A DNA stretch of 23,121 bases from Firmicutes bacterium UBA5454 (lineage in GTDB: Bacteria; Bacillota; Clostridia; Caldicoprobacterales; DTU083): positions 1-23,121 of the forward strand of contig DIQU01000094.1 of NCBI GenBank assembly GCA_002426555.1, given 5' to 3'. Below the pieces are notes generated by a model, which saw nothing but the letters and a program-made list of their open reading frames with translations, did not search any database and was not told the DNA's origin. The position numbers and the translations under genes were made by a program. Positions 7,701 through 15,121 of this stretch are shown one piece after another (positions within the stretch are counted from its first letter, which is position 1; every line of letters starts with the position of its first letter).

Positions 7701-8494
7701 CCTGCCTTAGCTGCTGACATCAAAAGGGCGTTCATCTGCCGTAAATCATCCAGGATATTGTCTCCATAAGCTGCAGGACCATCAGGTCTTTGGCATAGAC
7801 CGAGGGCTTCCTGCAATAGATCAATAATTCCCTGTATCTCCATTTGAATAGCAGACAGCAATGACTTTGCCCAGGGGCTGTCTTCCATCTGATGGATATT
7901 CATGGAAAAATCCTGCACCCGTTCCTCCAACCACTCCTGTGGAAAAGGCTTACTCTGAATAAAGCTGTGCAGACGCAGTACCAGTTCCTGTAAGGCAACA
8001 TCCTGCCTGTTATCGCTGAAGCGCTCTACCAAACCCAAGAAGGCATCCTCAGCTTTTCCGTATTCTGATTCAAACAGATCTTCTATCACCTCAAGTTTAA
8101 GGAGACTGCATTCTGTTTCATCACCAATGCGAAAGCCAGGATCAAGATCGATTACATGGAAGTATTTACGAATGATACGAATACAAAAGGAGTGCAATGT
8201 ACTTATGGAAGCCTTGGTCAAAAGGTTTAACTGACGCCTTAAATGCTCACTGTCGCCGCTTAGCTCTATGGCTTTCACCAGGGCAGAAGCAATTCGTTCC
8301 CGCATCTCTCCAGCTGCTGCATTGGTAAAGGTCACCACCAGCAGGCGATCCAAATCAACTCCATCTTTTATAATGAGCTGCAGGATTCGTTCTACCAGCA
8401 CTGCTGTCTTGCCTGAGCCTGCTGCTGCTGCTACCAGCAGGTTGCAGCCTCGCGCGTCTATAGCTGCCTGTTGCTCCGCCGTCCATTTTGGCAT
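4778..8494 (-). CDS. addA: AddA, ATP-dependent helicase/nuclease subunit A
   Basis: AddA is the motor and nuclease subunit of the AddAB (RexAB) complex, which resects double-strand breaks up to a Chi site for RecA-dependent repair. The product has 1238 residues, the usual family size. The N-terminus PKWTAEQQAAI is the Q motif, and Walker A is AAAAGSGKT (22-30). Walker B is FIDEYQDSN, and further UvrD-type motifs are GDVKQSIYRFR, IHKSKGLEFP and YVAMTRAKDRL. The C-terminal RecB-type nuclease shows GTIVHFILQHL and the active-site VDYKTD (D1183, K1185). I chose the ATG at 8494, because AGGGGGAG lies just upstream and the product then starts at the family-typical MPKWT. The start lies 1 nt after the addB stop, so the two are coupled. 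All motifs are intact. Confidence 0.97.
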   Translation of the reverse strand: MPKWTAEQQAAIDARGCNLLVAAAAGSGKTAVLVERILQLIIKDGVDLDRLLVVTFTNAAAGEMRERIASALVKAIELSGDSEHLRRQLNLLTKASISTLHSFCIRIIRKYFHVIDLDPGFRIGDETECSLLKLEVIEDLFESEYGKAEDAFLGLVERFSDNRQDVALQELVLRLHSFIQSKPFPQEWLEERVQDFSMNIHQMEDSPWAKSLLSAIQMEIQGIIDLLQEALGLCQRPDGPAAYGDNILDDLRQMNALLMSAAKAGLQACSDVYKQIGFSRLNTCRKGEADEDLKDRVKDLRNQAKEAFKKLGGGSSILTKGLEQSVSQLNELYPYMQCLCELVLEFDLRFKAKKQEKGIIDFNDLEHYALDILQHEQVAEELQDAYDYVFIDEYQDSNLVQDTILGYIRGRDNMFMVGDVKQSIYRFRLADPSIFLDKYGSYKTGEEQLDRRIDLNRNFRSRPYILDGVNYLFEHLMSTQFGELEYDDKAALYPGLDDDHPIENQQIELHLVEKIVDEEEELDPDIEDLSDVEVEAAIAADRIQRLIGTEIYDAKKEEYRKIDYSDIVVLLRSTKMQAPVYQEVFTAKGIPVYADSNTGYFEAQEVKTIVALLKVIDNKLQDIPLLTVMRSPIGGFDADDMIRIRTKGKGRMFYQAVHEYMNQQEDGLTQRLKAFYKKLEDWQKAARYLPMEDFIWKLYSESGYFAYVSAMPGGAQRQANLQLLLERARQFQQTSIRGLFQFIRFIDSLQSNSGDMGVAKTLGENENVLIITSIHKSKGLEFPIVMVSGLGKRFNLKDTNESILFHKDLGLGPKYVNPETRQSCDTIAKTSMKQVIRLESLSEEMRILYVAMTRAKDRLILTGSVRDLSGTAGKWAKPISPYSLSRGLNYLDWIGPILMRHPDCSALRNLLDDDLDQPLWEHDSSWQVEFHGRGEVTAFHREEAKTRNEFLARLKNPEKTISEIIQKGKRKTAAVVDDYKETTEIRELKINEEDEVVKEAIRLREMIDERFSWDYPYGYAINIPSKMTVTEIRKLGSGNEPSVPSLINPSPSLRARPRFLEGSKRFSAAEKGTIVHFILQHLNLNKVVTKDDILLQIENMIKCELLTEEEAQAANMNQILGFLNSEIGHRIRNASRVHREVPFNLRKKAHELLDDLQPNEDTLLIQGVIDCFFEEEGEWILVDYKTDYVNSGEKLLLLKERYRIQLDLYSEALEQITGKPVKERILYLLSINQAVQMR

Positions 8495-8495
8495 A

Positions 8496-11400
8496 TCACT
8501 TCTCCCCCTTCTCTTGATGGATACGCTGAATAACATCGTCGGTCTTAAGCTTGGGAATCAAGCGATATCCATTGTCTTCCAGCTGATAGTCGAATTGGCA
8601 GATGCCGTCATAGGGACAATATTTGCAAGCTGTATCATTGCCTTTCTTGGTGGGGGCGATTCGGATATTTCCCCCAAGCATATCCATGCCTATTTCTCCG
8701 ATCAGCTTCCTGATATGTCCCAGCAAACCCAAAAATTCCTCTTCTCCCAGAACGGAAGAACTGGCATGGATGGAATCATCTTTGAGAACTGAAACAGGAA
8801 TCACATCCGACCAACCACTGATTTGATCGTCCATAGCTCGTATTAGATTTACATCTTTTAATACAAGACCTTTTAACTTAAGCTTCTTTCGAATTTCCGT
8901 TTGTATTTTCTCTACCATACCATCCTCGCTGTTGATTAGAGGATCATCTATTCGGAAGTAGAAGATTCCTCCGGGTCTGGTCTTACCATGAGTTTTTCTC
9001 TGCTCCAGCTCCAACAAGGCTTCCAAATAGACCAGCAGCTGGAGCTTCAGTCCAAACCAGGCATCGGACAAATCGAAGCTTTCAGCTCCGGATTTATAGT
9101 CTATTACATTTACGTACAGGTCTTCATCGGTTTCATAGATATCTGCACGATCAATGCGTCCTTCCAAAAACATACGCTCCCCATCAGGCAGTTGAATTTC
9201 AATGGGAGGATAGGTTCCCTTTAAGCCAAAGCTGATTTCGTTGCCTACAGGTTCAAAACGACTTCGCCGCATATGATCTGCCAACAGCCAAACAGCCCGT
9301 TTGCTGATGCGTTTCAAGCGCTTAGAAAGATATTGATAACGGTTAGTGCTGAGCAAGATACCATGGTTGTGTTCCGGTAAAATTTGGTCCATAATTTCAT
9401 CTATTATGGTTCCACACTTCTCATCTTCCAGGGTTCTCCAATCTAACCGTTCCTCGACAACCCGCGTCGTAAATCCTTCAATGGAAAGATGGAAAAGTTC
9501 TCCCAGGTCTGGTGCTGCTACCGTATATTCCTTTCTCTCTCGAGGTCTTAATCCATAATGAATAAAATGGGCATAGGGACATTTCACATATTGCTCAAGC
9601 CTCGATACACTGGCTCGCAGGGGCAGCGAGTAAAGAGCAGCTGCCTTTTGTCTGCCTAAAGAAGCTTCCTGGTTTTGGTGGAACAAGCCTTCCAACAGTG
9701 TTTTCATATAGAAGCTCCAGGGATAAGCTTCCTGTTGACTTTGATTACTGTACCAGTCATATACCAGCCACCACAGCAGAGAATCCTCCTTGCCGTCTGC
9801 ACTGTTTCGCATATGAGTCACCATATATTTATAGCTGCTTTCCGGTGTGGATACCATTGTTTCCTGCCCTTGCTCATTTATTATCAAATTGCTGGAAACG
9901 GGCAGCTTCGGAAACAGTTTTTTCAAGCGATCAACCAGAATCGATGGTCTTAAAGCCTTGCCTTCCGTATCGGACAGGGCATGACTGATCCAAAGAAACT
10001 CCGAGGGCTTGCTGAAAGCTGTGTAAATTCCAAACTTTTCATTAGCAGCCAGCAGCTCAGTATAGCCACCTAAATCCAGCCCTTCACGAAGTAAAAAATC
10101 CCGCTCGTCAGCAGCCAGCAAACCTTCATCCTGACTTCCAGTCGGGATAATGCTATCATTGCAGCCAATAACAAACAGAGCTTTTACATCTTGGCTCTTG
10201 GAGCGTTGGATGCTTCCAACCAACACCTGATCCAGTGTAGTCGGGATAATGCCCACCTCCAAAGAGGCAAAGCCAGCTTCCAAAATACCGTAACACTGAT
10301 CCAGAGAAACCTTTTGATCCCCTAGAATCTCTGCCAGCTGATCGAAGGTATCCAGGAGAATGTTCCATATCTGAGTATTCTCATCTACCTGTTCCAATTT
10401 ACCCTGCTCACGCAGCTCTTCAATCCAGTCTTCCAATTGTTGTTGAAGGTGAATTTCCTCCAGATGAATATATAAGGCAGTTATCATTTGCTTGATGTTG
10501 TCACTGCTTTTCAGTTCATTTTCCAGCTTGAGGAAAGGCGTAATGAACTGCTCACGGTAGTTATTCAAATCTTCCAGGGGATAATCGTCCTCTCCCAACA
10601 GGAAATTTTCCTTCCACCGCTTGCCTTTGATACCGTATTCTAGGCAGTAGTTTTCAAGCAGCTCAACCTGCCCTCTTTCCAGGCCGCAAAATCCGGTTTT
10701 GAGCAGCTTGAATACATCCTCGTATCTATAAGCTCTATCTACTACCCGCAGGCTGGTCAATACCAGATTTACAATAGGGTTTTGTATAACAGGTTTTTTT
10801 TCATCAAGGAAATAAGGGATACCATATTCAAGAAAAATTCGTTTGATATAGCTTCCGTATATGGAAAGGTCACCGGAGACCACCGTCATTTCATTGAAAC
10901 GCCAGCCCTTGTCTCTGGAAAGTGAAATGATTCGGGCAGCCAACCTTTCGATTTCCGATTCCGGATTGTTACCGGCAAACACTTCAACATGATTGACTTC
11001 CTGGCTGTAAGGCTGATAGGGATATTGATAAAGCTCATGCTCTAAATATCGCAGCTCGGGAGCTTTATACTGGGTATCTTCAGCTTGCCCAGCACTATTT
11101 TTCCTTTGCTCAGTCCGGGCGAATACAACTTGAGTATCTTCAGCTGGTTTCCTGCTGCTCTTTGAAGCGCCGGGCAAATGAACAAATTTCTCGTCAAAGT
11201 GATACTCGCTTGCAATTTTTCTGACTTTTTGCAGAGAATTAACATGAACCTGAAAGATATCCTTATCCCTGCTCCCCTGCTCAAAATCCATAGCAAATGT
11301 GAGTGTCAGCTCTCGCGTTATAAGGATGAGCTTCTCCAGAACCCGAAGGGTTTGAGGCGGATAGTAATCAAAGCCATCCAACCAAATTCGCGCACCTAAA

Positions 11401-11990
11401 AGATACTGGGATTGATCCATTCGTTCAACCAGTGCATTGATGGAATCTTCTGAATCCATATACTTGTCTTGCAAATATTTTTGAAAGGCTTCATATATCA
11501 GGGCAGTATCATTCAACTTGCCTATCAGCAAGCCCGATATTTGACCGGATTTGTTCAGCCGTTCTGCCGTAAGACGAATCTGCTCAGGTGTTATATCGTG
11601 TTTTTTAAAATCAGACAGCAGTTGATTTATTTGATCTATAAACCCGCTTTGCCTGGAAACGGTTTTGTAAACAGTCAGCTGTACCCGCAGGTTCTCCATC
11701 AAGCGCTGCAAAATCATGTGTTTGCCTTGTTCATTGATATGAGTTCGGGTTAAGCCCCCAACCTCGTTGAATATCTTATGAGCCAGCCTAGTAAAGCTGA
11801 GAACCTCTACATTCAGAATGCCAGGCAGATTCAGCTTGTGAATCAGATCCCGTTCTGCTTGAAGGGTGAATTGTTCCGGAACCATGAGTATAAGGCGTTC
11901 TTCCCCTTTGCGCAGGGCATCACCGATCTCCTGATACACCTGCATGGTTTTACCGCTGCCGGATCGTCCGATAAGATAACGTATACCCAA
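8496..11990 (-). CDS. addB: AddB, ATP-dependent helicase/nuclease subunit B
   Basis: AddB is the second subunit of AddAB. It recognises Chi and supplies the second nuclease. The product has 1164 residues, nearly identical in length to the Bacillus protein. The Walker A GRSGSGKT is at 8-15. The C-terminal nuclease shows NVIDYKSG. The four cysteines of the structural 4Fe-4S cluster are present: one in VKCPYAHFIHYG (about residue 800) and C1122, C1125, C1131 in CKYCPYDGIC. The start codon is TTG at 11990, with AGGGGG 10 nt upstream. The codon directly before it is an in-frame TAA, so no longer form is possible. The last gene upstream on this strand ends at 12218, and a promoter candidate lies at 12031-12060, so addBA looks like its own operon. 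Confidence 0.97.
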   Translation of the reverse strand: MGIRYLIGRSGSGKTMQVYQEIGDALRKGEERLILMVPEQFTLQAERDLIHKLNLPGILNVEVLSFTRLAHKIFNEVGGLTRTHINEQGKHMILQRLMENLRVQLTVYKTVSRQSGFIDQINQLLSDFKKHDITPEQIRLTAERLNKSGQISGLLIGKLNDTALIYEAFQKYLQDKYMDSEDSINALVERMDQSQYLLGARIWLDGFDYYPPQTLRVLEKLILITRELTLTFAMDFEQGSRDKDIFQVHVNSLQKVRKIASEYHFDEKFVHLPGASKSSRKPAEDTQVVFARTEQRKNSAGQAEDTQYKAPELRYLEHELYQYPYQPYSQEVNHVEVFAGNNPESEIERLAARIISLSRDKGWRFNEMTVVSGDLSIYGSYIKRIFLEYGIPYFLDEKKPVIQNPIVNLVLTSLRVVDRAYRYEDVFKLLKTGFCGLERGQVELLENYCLEYGIKGKRWKENFLLGEDDYPLEDLNNYREQFITPFLKLENELKSSDNIKQMITALYIHLEEIHLQQQLEDWIEELREQGKLEQVDENTQIWNILLDTFDQLAEILGDQKVSLDQCYGILEAGFASLEVGIIPTTLDQVLVGSIQRSKSQDVKALFVIGCNDSIIPTGSQDEGLLAADERDFLLREGLDLGGYTELLAANEKFGIYTAFSKPSEFLWISHALSDTEGKALRPSILVDRLKKLFPKLPVSSNLIINEQGQETMVSTPESSYKYMVTHMRNSADGKEDSLLWWLVYDWYSNQSQQEAYPWSFYMKTLLEGLFHQNQEASLGRQKAAALYSLPLRASVSRLEQYVKCPYAHFIHYGLRPRERKEYTVAAPDLGELFHLSIEGFTTRVVEERLDWRTLEDEKCGTIIDEIMDQILPEHNHGILLSTNRYQYLSKRLKRISKRAVWLLADHMRRSRFEPVGNEISFGLKGTYPPIEIQLPDGERMFLEGRIDRADIYETDEDLYVNVIDYKSGAESFDLSDAWFGLKLQLLVYLEALLELEQRKTHGKTRPGGIFYFRIDDPLINSEDGMVEKIQTEIRKKLKLKGLVLKDVNLIRAMDDQISGWSDVIPVSVLKDDSIHASSSVLGEEEFLGLLGHIRKLIGEIGMDMLGGNIRIAPTKKGNDTACKYCPYDGICQFDYQLEDNGYRLIPKLKTDDVIQRIHQEKGEK

Positions 11991-12020
11991 TTATACTCAA
12001 CCCCCTGTGTGCTTAATCCA

Positions 12021-12060
12021 CTATGCATAGATAATATCATAGCGCGGCTTCCAGTCGCAA
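12021..12060 (-). promoter_or_regulatory. addBA promoter within repeat copy B
   Basis: On the minus strand, TTGCGA (12060-12055), an 18-nt spacer and TATTAT (12036-12031) form a sigma-A type promoter about 35 nt before the addB ribosome binding site region. The part at 12021-12050 (AAGCCGCGCTATG ... CTATGCATAG) repeats the element at 3-31. It includes the perfect palindrome CTATGCATAG (12021-12030). Confidence 0.55.
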
Positions 12061-12065
12061 CAAAA

Positions 12066-12097
12066 GAAGTCAGAATTCAGAAGTCAGGAGTCAGAAT
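12066..12097. repeat. GTCAGAATTC-type short repeats
   Basis: The unit (A)GTCAG(A)A/G is repeated three times: AAGTCAGAATTC, AGAAGTCAGG and AGTCAGAAT. A related copy, TCAGAAGTCAGAATT, lies at 17532-17546. Similar low-complexity intergenic repeats are widespread in bacteria. No function is known to me. Confidence 0.5.
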
Positions 12098-12159
12098 ATA
12101 ATATAACGGCATTGTCTTTTTGATAACCATCAAACATGCCCTCTGACTGGGTTTCAGCA

Positions 12160-12188
12160 AATAAGTTTGCTAATAAAGCAAACTTATT
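12160..12188. other. Perfect 11-bp hairpin after the flavoprotein gene
   Basis: AATAAGTTTGC (12160-12170) and GCAAACTTATT (12178-12188) form an uninterrupted stem with a 7-nt loop, 30 nt beyond the flavoprotein stop. Neither strand has a following T tract, so intrinsic termination is doubtful. It may protect the 3' end of the mRNA or bind a dimeric protein. Confidence 0.45.
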
Positions 12189-12217
12189 AAGGATAATAAT
12201 ATATCAGTCTTTGCGGG

Positions 12218-12844
12218 TCATCGAATAAAATTTGTTACAACCCTTGGTTCTCGAACAGGATACTGAATCCCGGCTTCTTTTCCTGCTTGTATAGATTTTA
12301 ACAGCCATGCCATATTTCTTCCCAGGGTTCTGCATGTCTGCATACCTTCCAGGTCCTGTCTTACTTCTTCCGGGGTGTTTCCATGAACCATGTTCCAATA
12401 CTGGGAAGAAACGACAGGCATGCCGCAACCGGTAAAATACTTGTTCAGCTGGTCAAGGGCGGCAGAAGCCCCGCCTCGTCTGGAACTGACAACGGCAGCT
12501 CCAGGTTTGTTTGCAAAGATGTCTCTAGAAGAATAAAACACACGGTCCAAAAGTGACTTGATATGACCGGATGCAGCTCCATAGTGCACAGGCGAACCAA
12601 ACACAAATCCATCTGCTTCTTTTGCCTTATCTATCACAATGTTAACAGGATCATCATCAAAAATACACCTGTCTATATTACTGCAGCCTCTACAAGCTGT
12701 ACATCCGCGAATTGGGTCACTGCCCACTTGGAAGAGTTCTGTTTCAATACCTTCCAGGTCCAGCACCTTAATTATTTCATTCAATGCCGTATAGGTACAA
12801 CCCTTAGGTCTGGGACTTCCATTTATAAGCAATACTTTAATCAA
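12218..12844 (-). CDS. Iron-sulfur flavoprotein / NADPH-dependent FMN reductase family
   Basis: This is a 208-residue flavodoxin-fold protein, probably cytoplasmic. The FMN phosphate loop is GSPRPKGCTYTAL (9-21), and the flavin-ring region is SPVHYGAASGHIKSLLDR. Between them lies C48-x2-C51-x2-C54-x5-C60, the compact cysteine motif that holds a 4Fe-4S cluster in iron-sulfur flavoproteins of anaerobes, which reduce O2, H2O2 or other acceptors. The start is TTG, with AAGGAG about 8 nt upstream (12852-12857); that site overlaps the end of queT, whose stop is 4 nt away, so the two are coupled. The electron donor and substrate cannot be read from the sequence. Confidence in the family is high, in a specific role low. 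Confidence 0.88.
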   Translation of the reverse strand: MIKVLLINGSPRPKGCTYTALNEIIKVLDLEGIETELFQVGSDPIRGCTACRGCSNIDRCIFDDDPVNIVIDKAKEADGFVFGSPVHYGAASGHIKSLLDRVFYSSRDIFANKPGAAVVSSRRGGASAALDQLNKYFTGCGMPVVSSQYWNMVHGNTPEEVRQDLEGMQTCRTLGRNMAWLLKSIQAGKEAGIQYPVREPRVVTNFIR

Positions 12845-12848
12845 AAAA

Positions 12849-13343
12849 TCACTCCTTATCCGTAGGAAACAAATGTTGCTTTGTTTTATCCAATATTACC
12901 ATGAGAATTTCCCCTAAAACATAACAGGAAAGAACTTGTCCTGCTGTAATGGAAAGAATGGACAGCAGCAATGGAAAATTGTAAACACAATGCAGCATAA
13001 CACCTATCACCAATCCATTTACTATAATAGGGGGAATGGGTACCAACCATTTATTAGGTGCTTTATAAGACAAGTAAGCTGCTAATAATGTTGCCAAGCT
13101 GCCAAATATTACGTCAACAGCACCCATAGGGCTAAACATGTTAGCTAGAACAACACCTAAGAACAATCCAGGAATTGCAGCCGGGGTGTAAAAGGGGAGG
13201 ACTGTCAACATCTCTGAGACTCTAAGCTCTATTAAGCCATCTCCATAGGAAACTGGTGCAAAGACAAGTGTAAGAACAGTGTATATAGCTGCAATAACCG
13301 CAGCCCGCACTATAAAGAGTGTGTTAAAATACCTGGGTTTCAA
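12849..13343 (-). CDS. queT: QueT-family transporter (probable queuosine-precursor ECF substrate component)
   Basis: This is an integral membrane protein of 164 residues with about five hydrophobic segments and the family-typical blocks YGDGLIELRVSEMLTVLPF and FLGVVLANMFSPMGAVDVIFG. QueT proteins are thought to be S-components of energy-coupling-factor transporters that import preQ0/preQ1 or queuine. I chose TTG at 13343, because GGAGGAGG lies 7 nt before it and the product starts MKPRYFNTLF. A start at 13379 would place that ribosome binding site inside the gene. No preQ1 riboswitch is visible: the upstream neighbour ends 46 nt away, and that gap holds only a small ATTCC/GGAAT hairpin. The shared ECF ATPases are not in the window. 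Confidence 0.85.
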   Translation of the reverse strand: MKPRYFNTLFIVRAAVIAAIYTVLTLVFAPVSYGDGLIELRVSEMLTVLPFYTPAAIPGLFLGVVLANMFSPMGAVDVIFGSLATLLAAYLSYKAPNKWLVPIPPIIVNGLVIGVMLHCVYNFPLLLSILSITAGQVLSCYVLGEILMVILDKTKQHLFPTDKE

Positions 13344-13389
13344 AATGCTTCCTCCTCCAGAAAACCCGGTCATTCCCAATAATAAGGAA

Positions 13390-13956
13390 TTATCTTAACA
13401 GCTTGCTGACATCCAATACCATGGTGCCTTGTATGCTGTCCACTGGAATGTACCCAATTATTCTGCTGTCCATACTGTTGTTGCGATTGTCCCCCAGTAC
13501 AAAAACATGACCCTCCGGTACATAGTAGCTATCCTTGGAACCCAGCATTATTTCGTCAAGCAAATAAGGTTCTTCTAAAATTGTACCGTTACGTAATAAT
13601 CTGCCATCTTGAATTTCTATGGTATCCCCCGCTAAACCAATAATCCGCTTAATTATCAATCTCTGATCATCTACCTGGCTAAAAATGCCCATGTTCTGGA
13701 TATCGTACAATATTGATCGTTTTTGTTCTAATCTCCGATCGATTACAACAATATCACCGTATTTTAAATCCCAATTAAAAGTTCTGCCTAGCTTGGACAA
13801 AATGACATAGTCGTTGTTCTGCAAGGTGGGCTTCATGGATTCCCCTTCAATTTTAACAGGCTGGAATACAAATAAATTGATCAATACCGCCAGAACTACA
13901 GATAATACAATCATTTGAACCCATTCACGCAGTGTTTTGCGAATTCTTTTCCACAT
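13390..13956 (-). CDS. lepB: Signal peptidase I
   Basis: This type I signal peptidase (188 residues) cleaves signal peptides from exported proteins on the outer face of the membrane. One N-terminal transmembrane anchor (about 13-31) is followed by the catalytic domain with the nucleophile S40 in GESMKPTL and the general-base K103 in LIIKRIIGLAGD. The conserved box GDNRNNSMDSR is present. The single anchor and the size match the Gram-positive SipS type. The start is ATG at 13956; GGGAGG lies rather far upstream (about 14 nt), a slightly loose spacing. It is the first gene of an apparent operon with queT and the flavoprotein, a grouping without an obvious functional logic. Confidence 0.95.
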   Translation of the reverse strand: MWKRIRKTLREWVQMIVLSVVLAVLINLFVFQPVKIEGESMKPTLQNNDYVILSKLGRTFNWDLKYGDIVVIDRRLEQKRSILYDIQNMGIFSQVDDQRLIIKRIIGLAGDTIEIQDGRLLRNGTILEEPYLLDEIMLGSKDSYYVPEGHVFVLGDNRNNSMDSRIIGYIPVDSIQGTMVLDVSKLLR

Positions 13957-14008
13957 AGATTAAGTATATGCCTCCCTGATACCATCCCAAGACTGAATTC
14001 CAATTTCC

Positions 14009-14017
14009 ATTCTATCA
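14009..14017 (-). promoter_or_regulatory. Candidate extended -10 promoter for signal peptidase operon
   Basis: On the minus strand, TGATAGAAT (14017-14009) is an extended -10 with no good -35. It lies between the terminator at 14076-14100 and the lepB start. Confidence 0.35.
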
Positions 14018-14070
14018 TGAATTGTCTAGTAAAAAAACAAAATTCTAATGAAAGCCACCAAAAAACTAAA

Positions 14071-14100
14071 ACACCAAAAACGCCCGCTATTAGAGGGCGC
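14071..14100 (-). terminator. Terminator after the oxidoreductase gene
   Basis: On the minus strand, CGCCC (14099-14095) pairs with GGGCG (14085-14081) across a 9-nt loop and is followed by TTTTTGGTGTTTT. It starts 17 nt after the oxidoreductase stop and separates that gene from the signal peptidase operon. Confidence 0.7.
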
Positions 14101-14116
14101 TTGTGAGGGACTTAAC

Positions 14117-14971
14117 CTATTTTTTCACTTCAAACCAGCGATCAGGAATTTCGATTGCATGTAATCCAGCTTCCACCATGGCGACAGCTTCCAGGGTTTC
14201 GTCTTTTTGTACAGCTGGTTGCTTTGTATCAAAGAAAGCAAGCAGCTTGTCAATGAAAGCCGGCCAGAAGTCACTTGTGATGGGCAGGCTGACTCCCTCC
14301 CCATTGGAGGCTTGAATCTCCAAAGCAAATTGTGTCCAAGGCATACAGTGCACTGTTGAACGCCTTCCATCTCCATAATCATATGTCACCATGGGAGTAT
14401 TGCCTGGAACGGTGCAGATTGCCCGCTTTGCCCCTATGCCAATACTTTTTACGATCATTTCAATTTGATGGATGGAATAATTACTGAACTTGCCTGGTCC
14501 ATGGGCTGATACCAGGGTAATATCCTTTCCAAGGGTTCCCGGTCCTGTATAATCGGTAAGCTCTAAAGCATACCGCAGTGCGGAAGTAGAGTACATAGGA
14601 GTGTTGTACTTTTCCGCCCGGCTGAACATTTTAATCGCTGAAGAAACATCCAGAGCAAATGTCTTATCAATATAAACGGGCTTGCCGGATGCCAATGGTA
14701 TTTCTGACAAGCTGACATGCATTTCCGGGTTGTCCGGGGATAAGACCACAATGCTGTCACATTTTTCTACCAGCTCTTCAATGGAAGAAGCCTGGGGTAC
14801 ACTGTTGTTTTTACACCATTTTGTTGTAGAAACGCCGTTCGGGCTGTCAATTTGCGCCCAGGCATATGCTGCTTGATGCCTGCCGCCTCTGGCTGGGTCA
14901 TGAATCCATTTAACATATTGATTCGCATGCCATTCATCCATAAAATAATCAATAAATCCTATTTTTATCAT
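14117..14971 (-). CDS. Divergent Gfo/Idh/MocA-type oxidoreductase
   Basis: The predicted product has 284 residues. The middle of the N-terminal half reads like a Gfo/Idh/MocA dehydrogenase: SIEELVEKCDSIVVLSPDNPEMH, then GKPVYIDKTFALD, which corresponds to the family's EKP-type motif with D-K-T. Yet the N-terminus is IGFIDYFMDEWHANQY instead of a GxGxxG dinucleotide loop, and the C-terminal half is shorter than usual. It may bind NAD(P) in another way, or be a non-catalytic relative. The start is ATG at 14971, with GAGGT about 10 nt upstream. It lies 150 nt after the URO-D-family gene on the same strand, with an inverted repeat between them, and is closed by a good terminator. A joint role in sugar or methyl-donor catabolism is a guess. 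Confidence 0.7.
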   Translation of the reverse strand: MIKIGFIDYFMDEWHANQYVKWIHDPARGGRHQAAYAWAQIDSPNGVSTTKWCKNNSVPQASSIEELVEKCDSIVVLSPDNPEMHVSLSEIPLASGKPVYIDKTFALDVSSAIKMFSRAEKYNTPMYSTSALRYALELTDYTGPGTLGKDITLVSAHGPGKFSNYSIHQIEMIVKSIGIGAKRAICTVPGNTPMVTYDYGDGRRSTVHCMPWTQFALEIQASNGEGVSLPITSDFWPAFIDKLLAFFDTKQPAVQKDETLEAVAMVEAGLHAIEIPDRWFEVKK

Positions 14972-14995
14972 TTAAATTGTACCTCTTTTCTTTTT

Positions 14996-15046
14996 GTTGT
15001 AGACTCTTGAATCGTGTCTATCAATAATTGAACCGACGACTACAAC
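14996..15046. repeat. Inverted repeat between URO-D and oxidoreductase genes
   Basis: GTTGTAG (14996-15002) and CTACAAC (15040-15046) are exact inverse copies 37 nt apart, just upstream of the oxidoreductase ribosome binding site on the minus strand. This may be an operator or a loose hairpin. The rest of 14972-15121 shows nothing else. Confidence 0.3.
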
Positions 15047-15121
15047 TCAAATTCTATGGTCATTCTATCATAAGCTGCAACAAAATCATATTCTTCTGCT
15101 ATTTTTGATATTTCATATTAA

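Noticed and set aside
8268..8792. 174-codon plus-strand frame across the addB/addA junction
   Set aside because: It is antisense to two conserved proteins, including the AddA Walker A region, with no promoter or ribosome binding site.
13344..13379. Longer QueT form starting at 13379
   Set aside because: It would place GGAGGAGG within the coding sequence and add a glycine-rich stretch not expected in the family.
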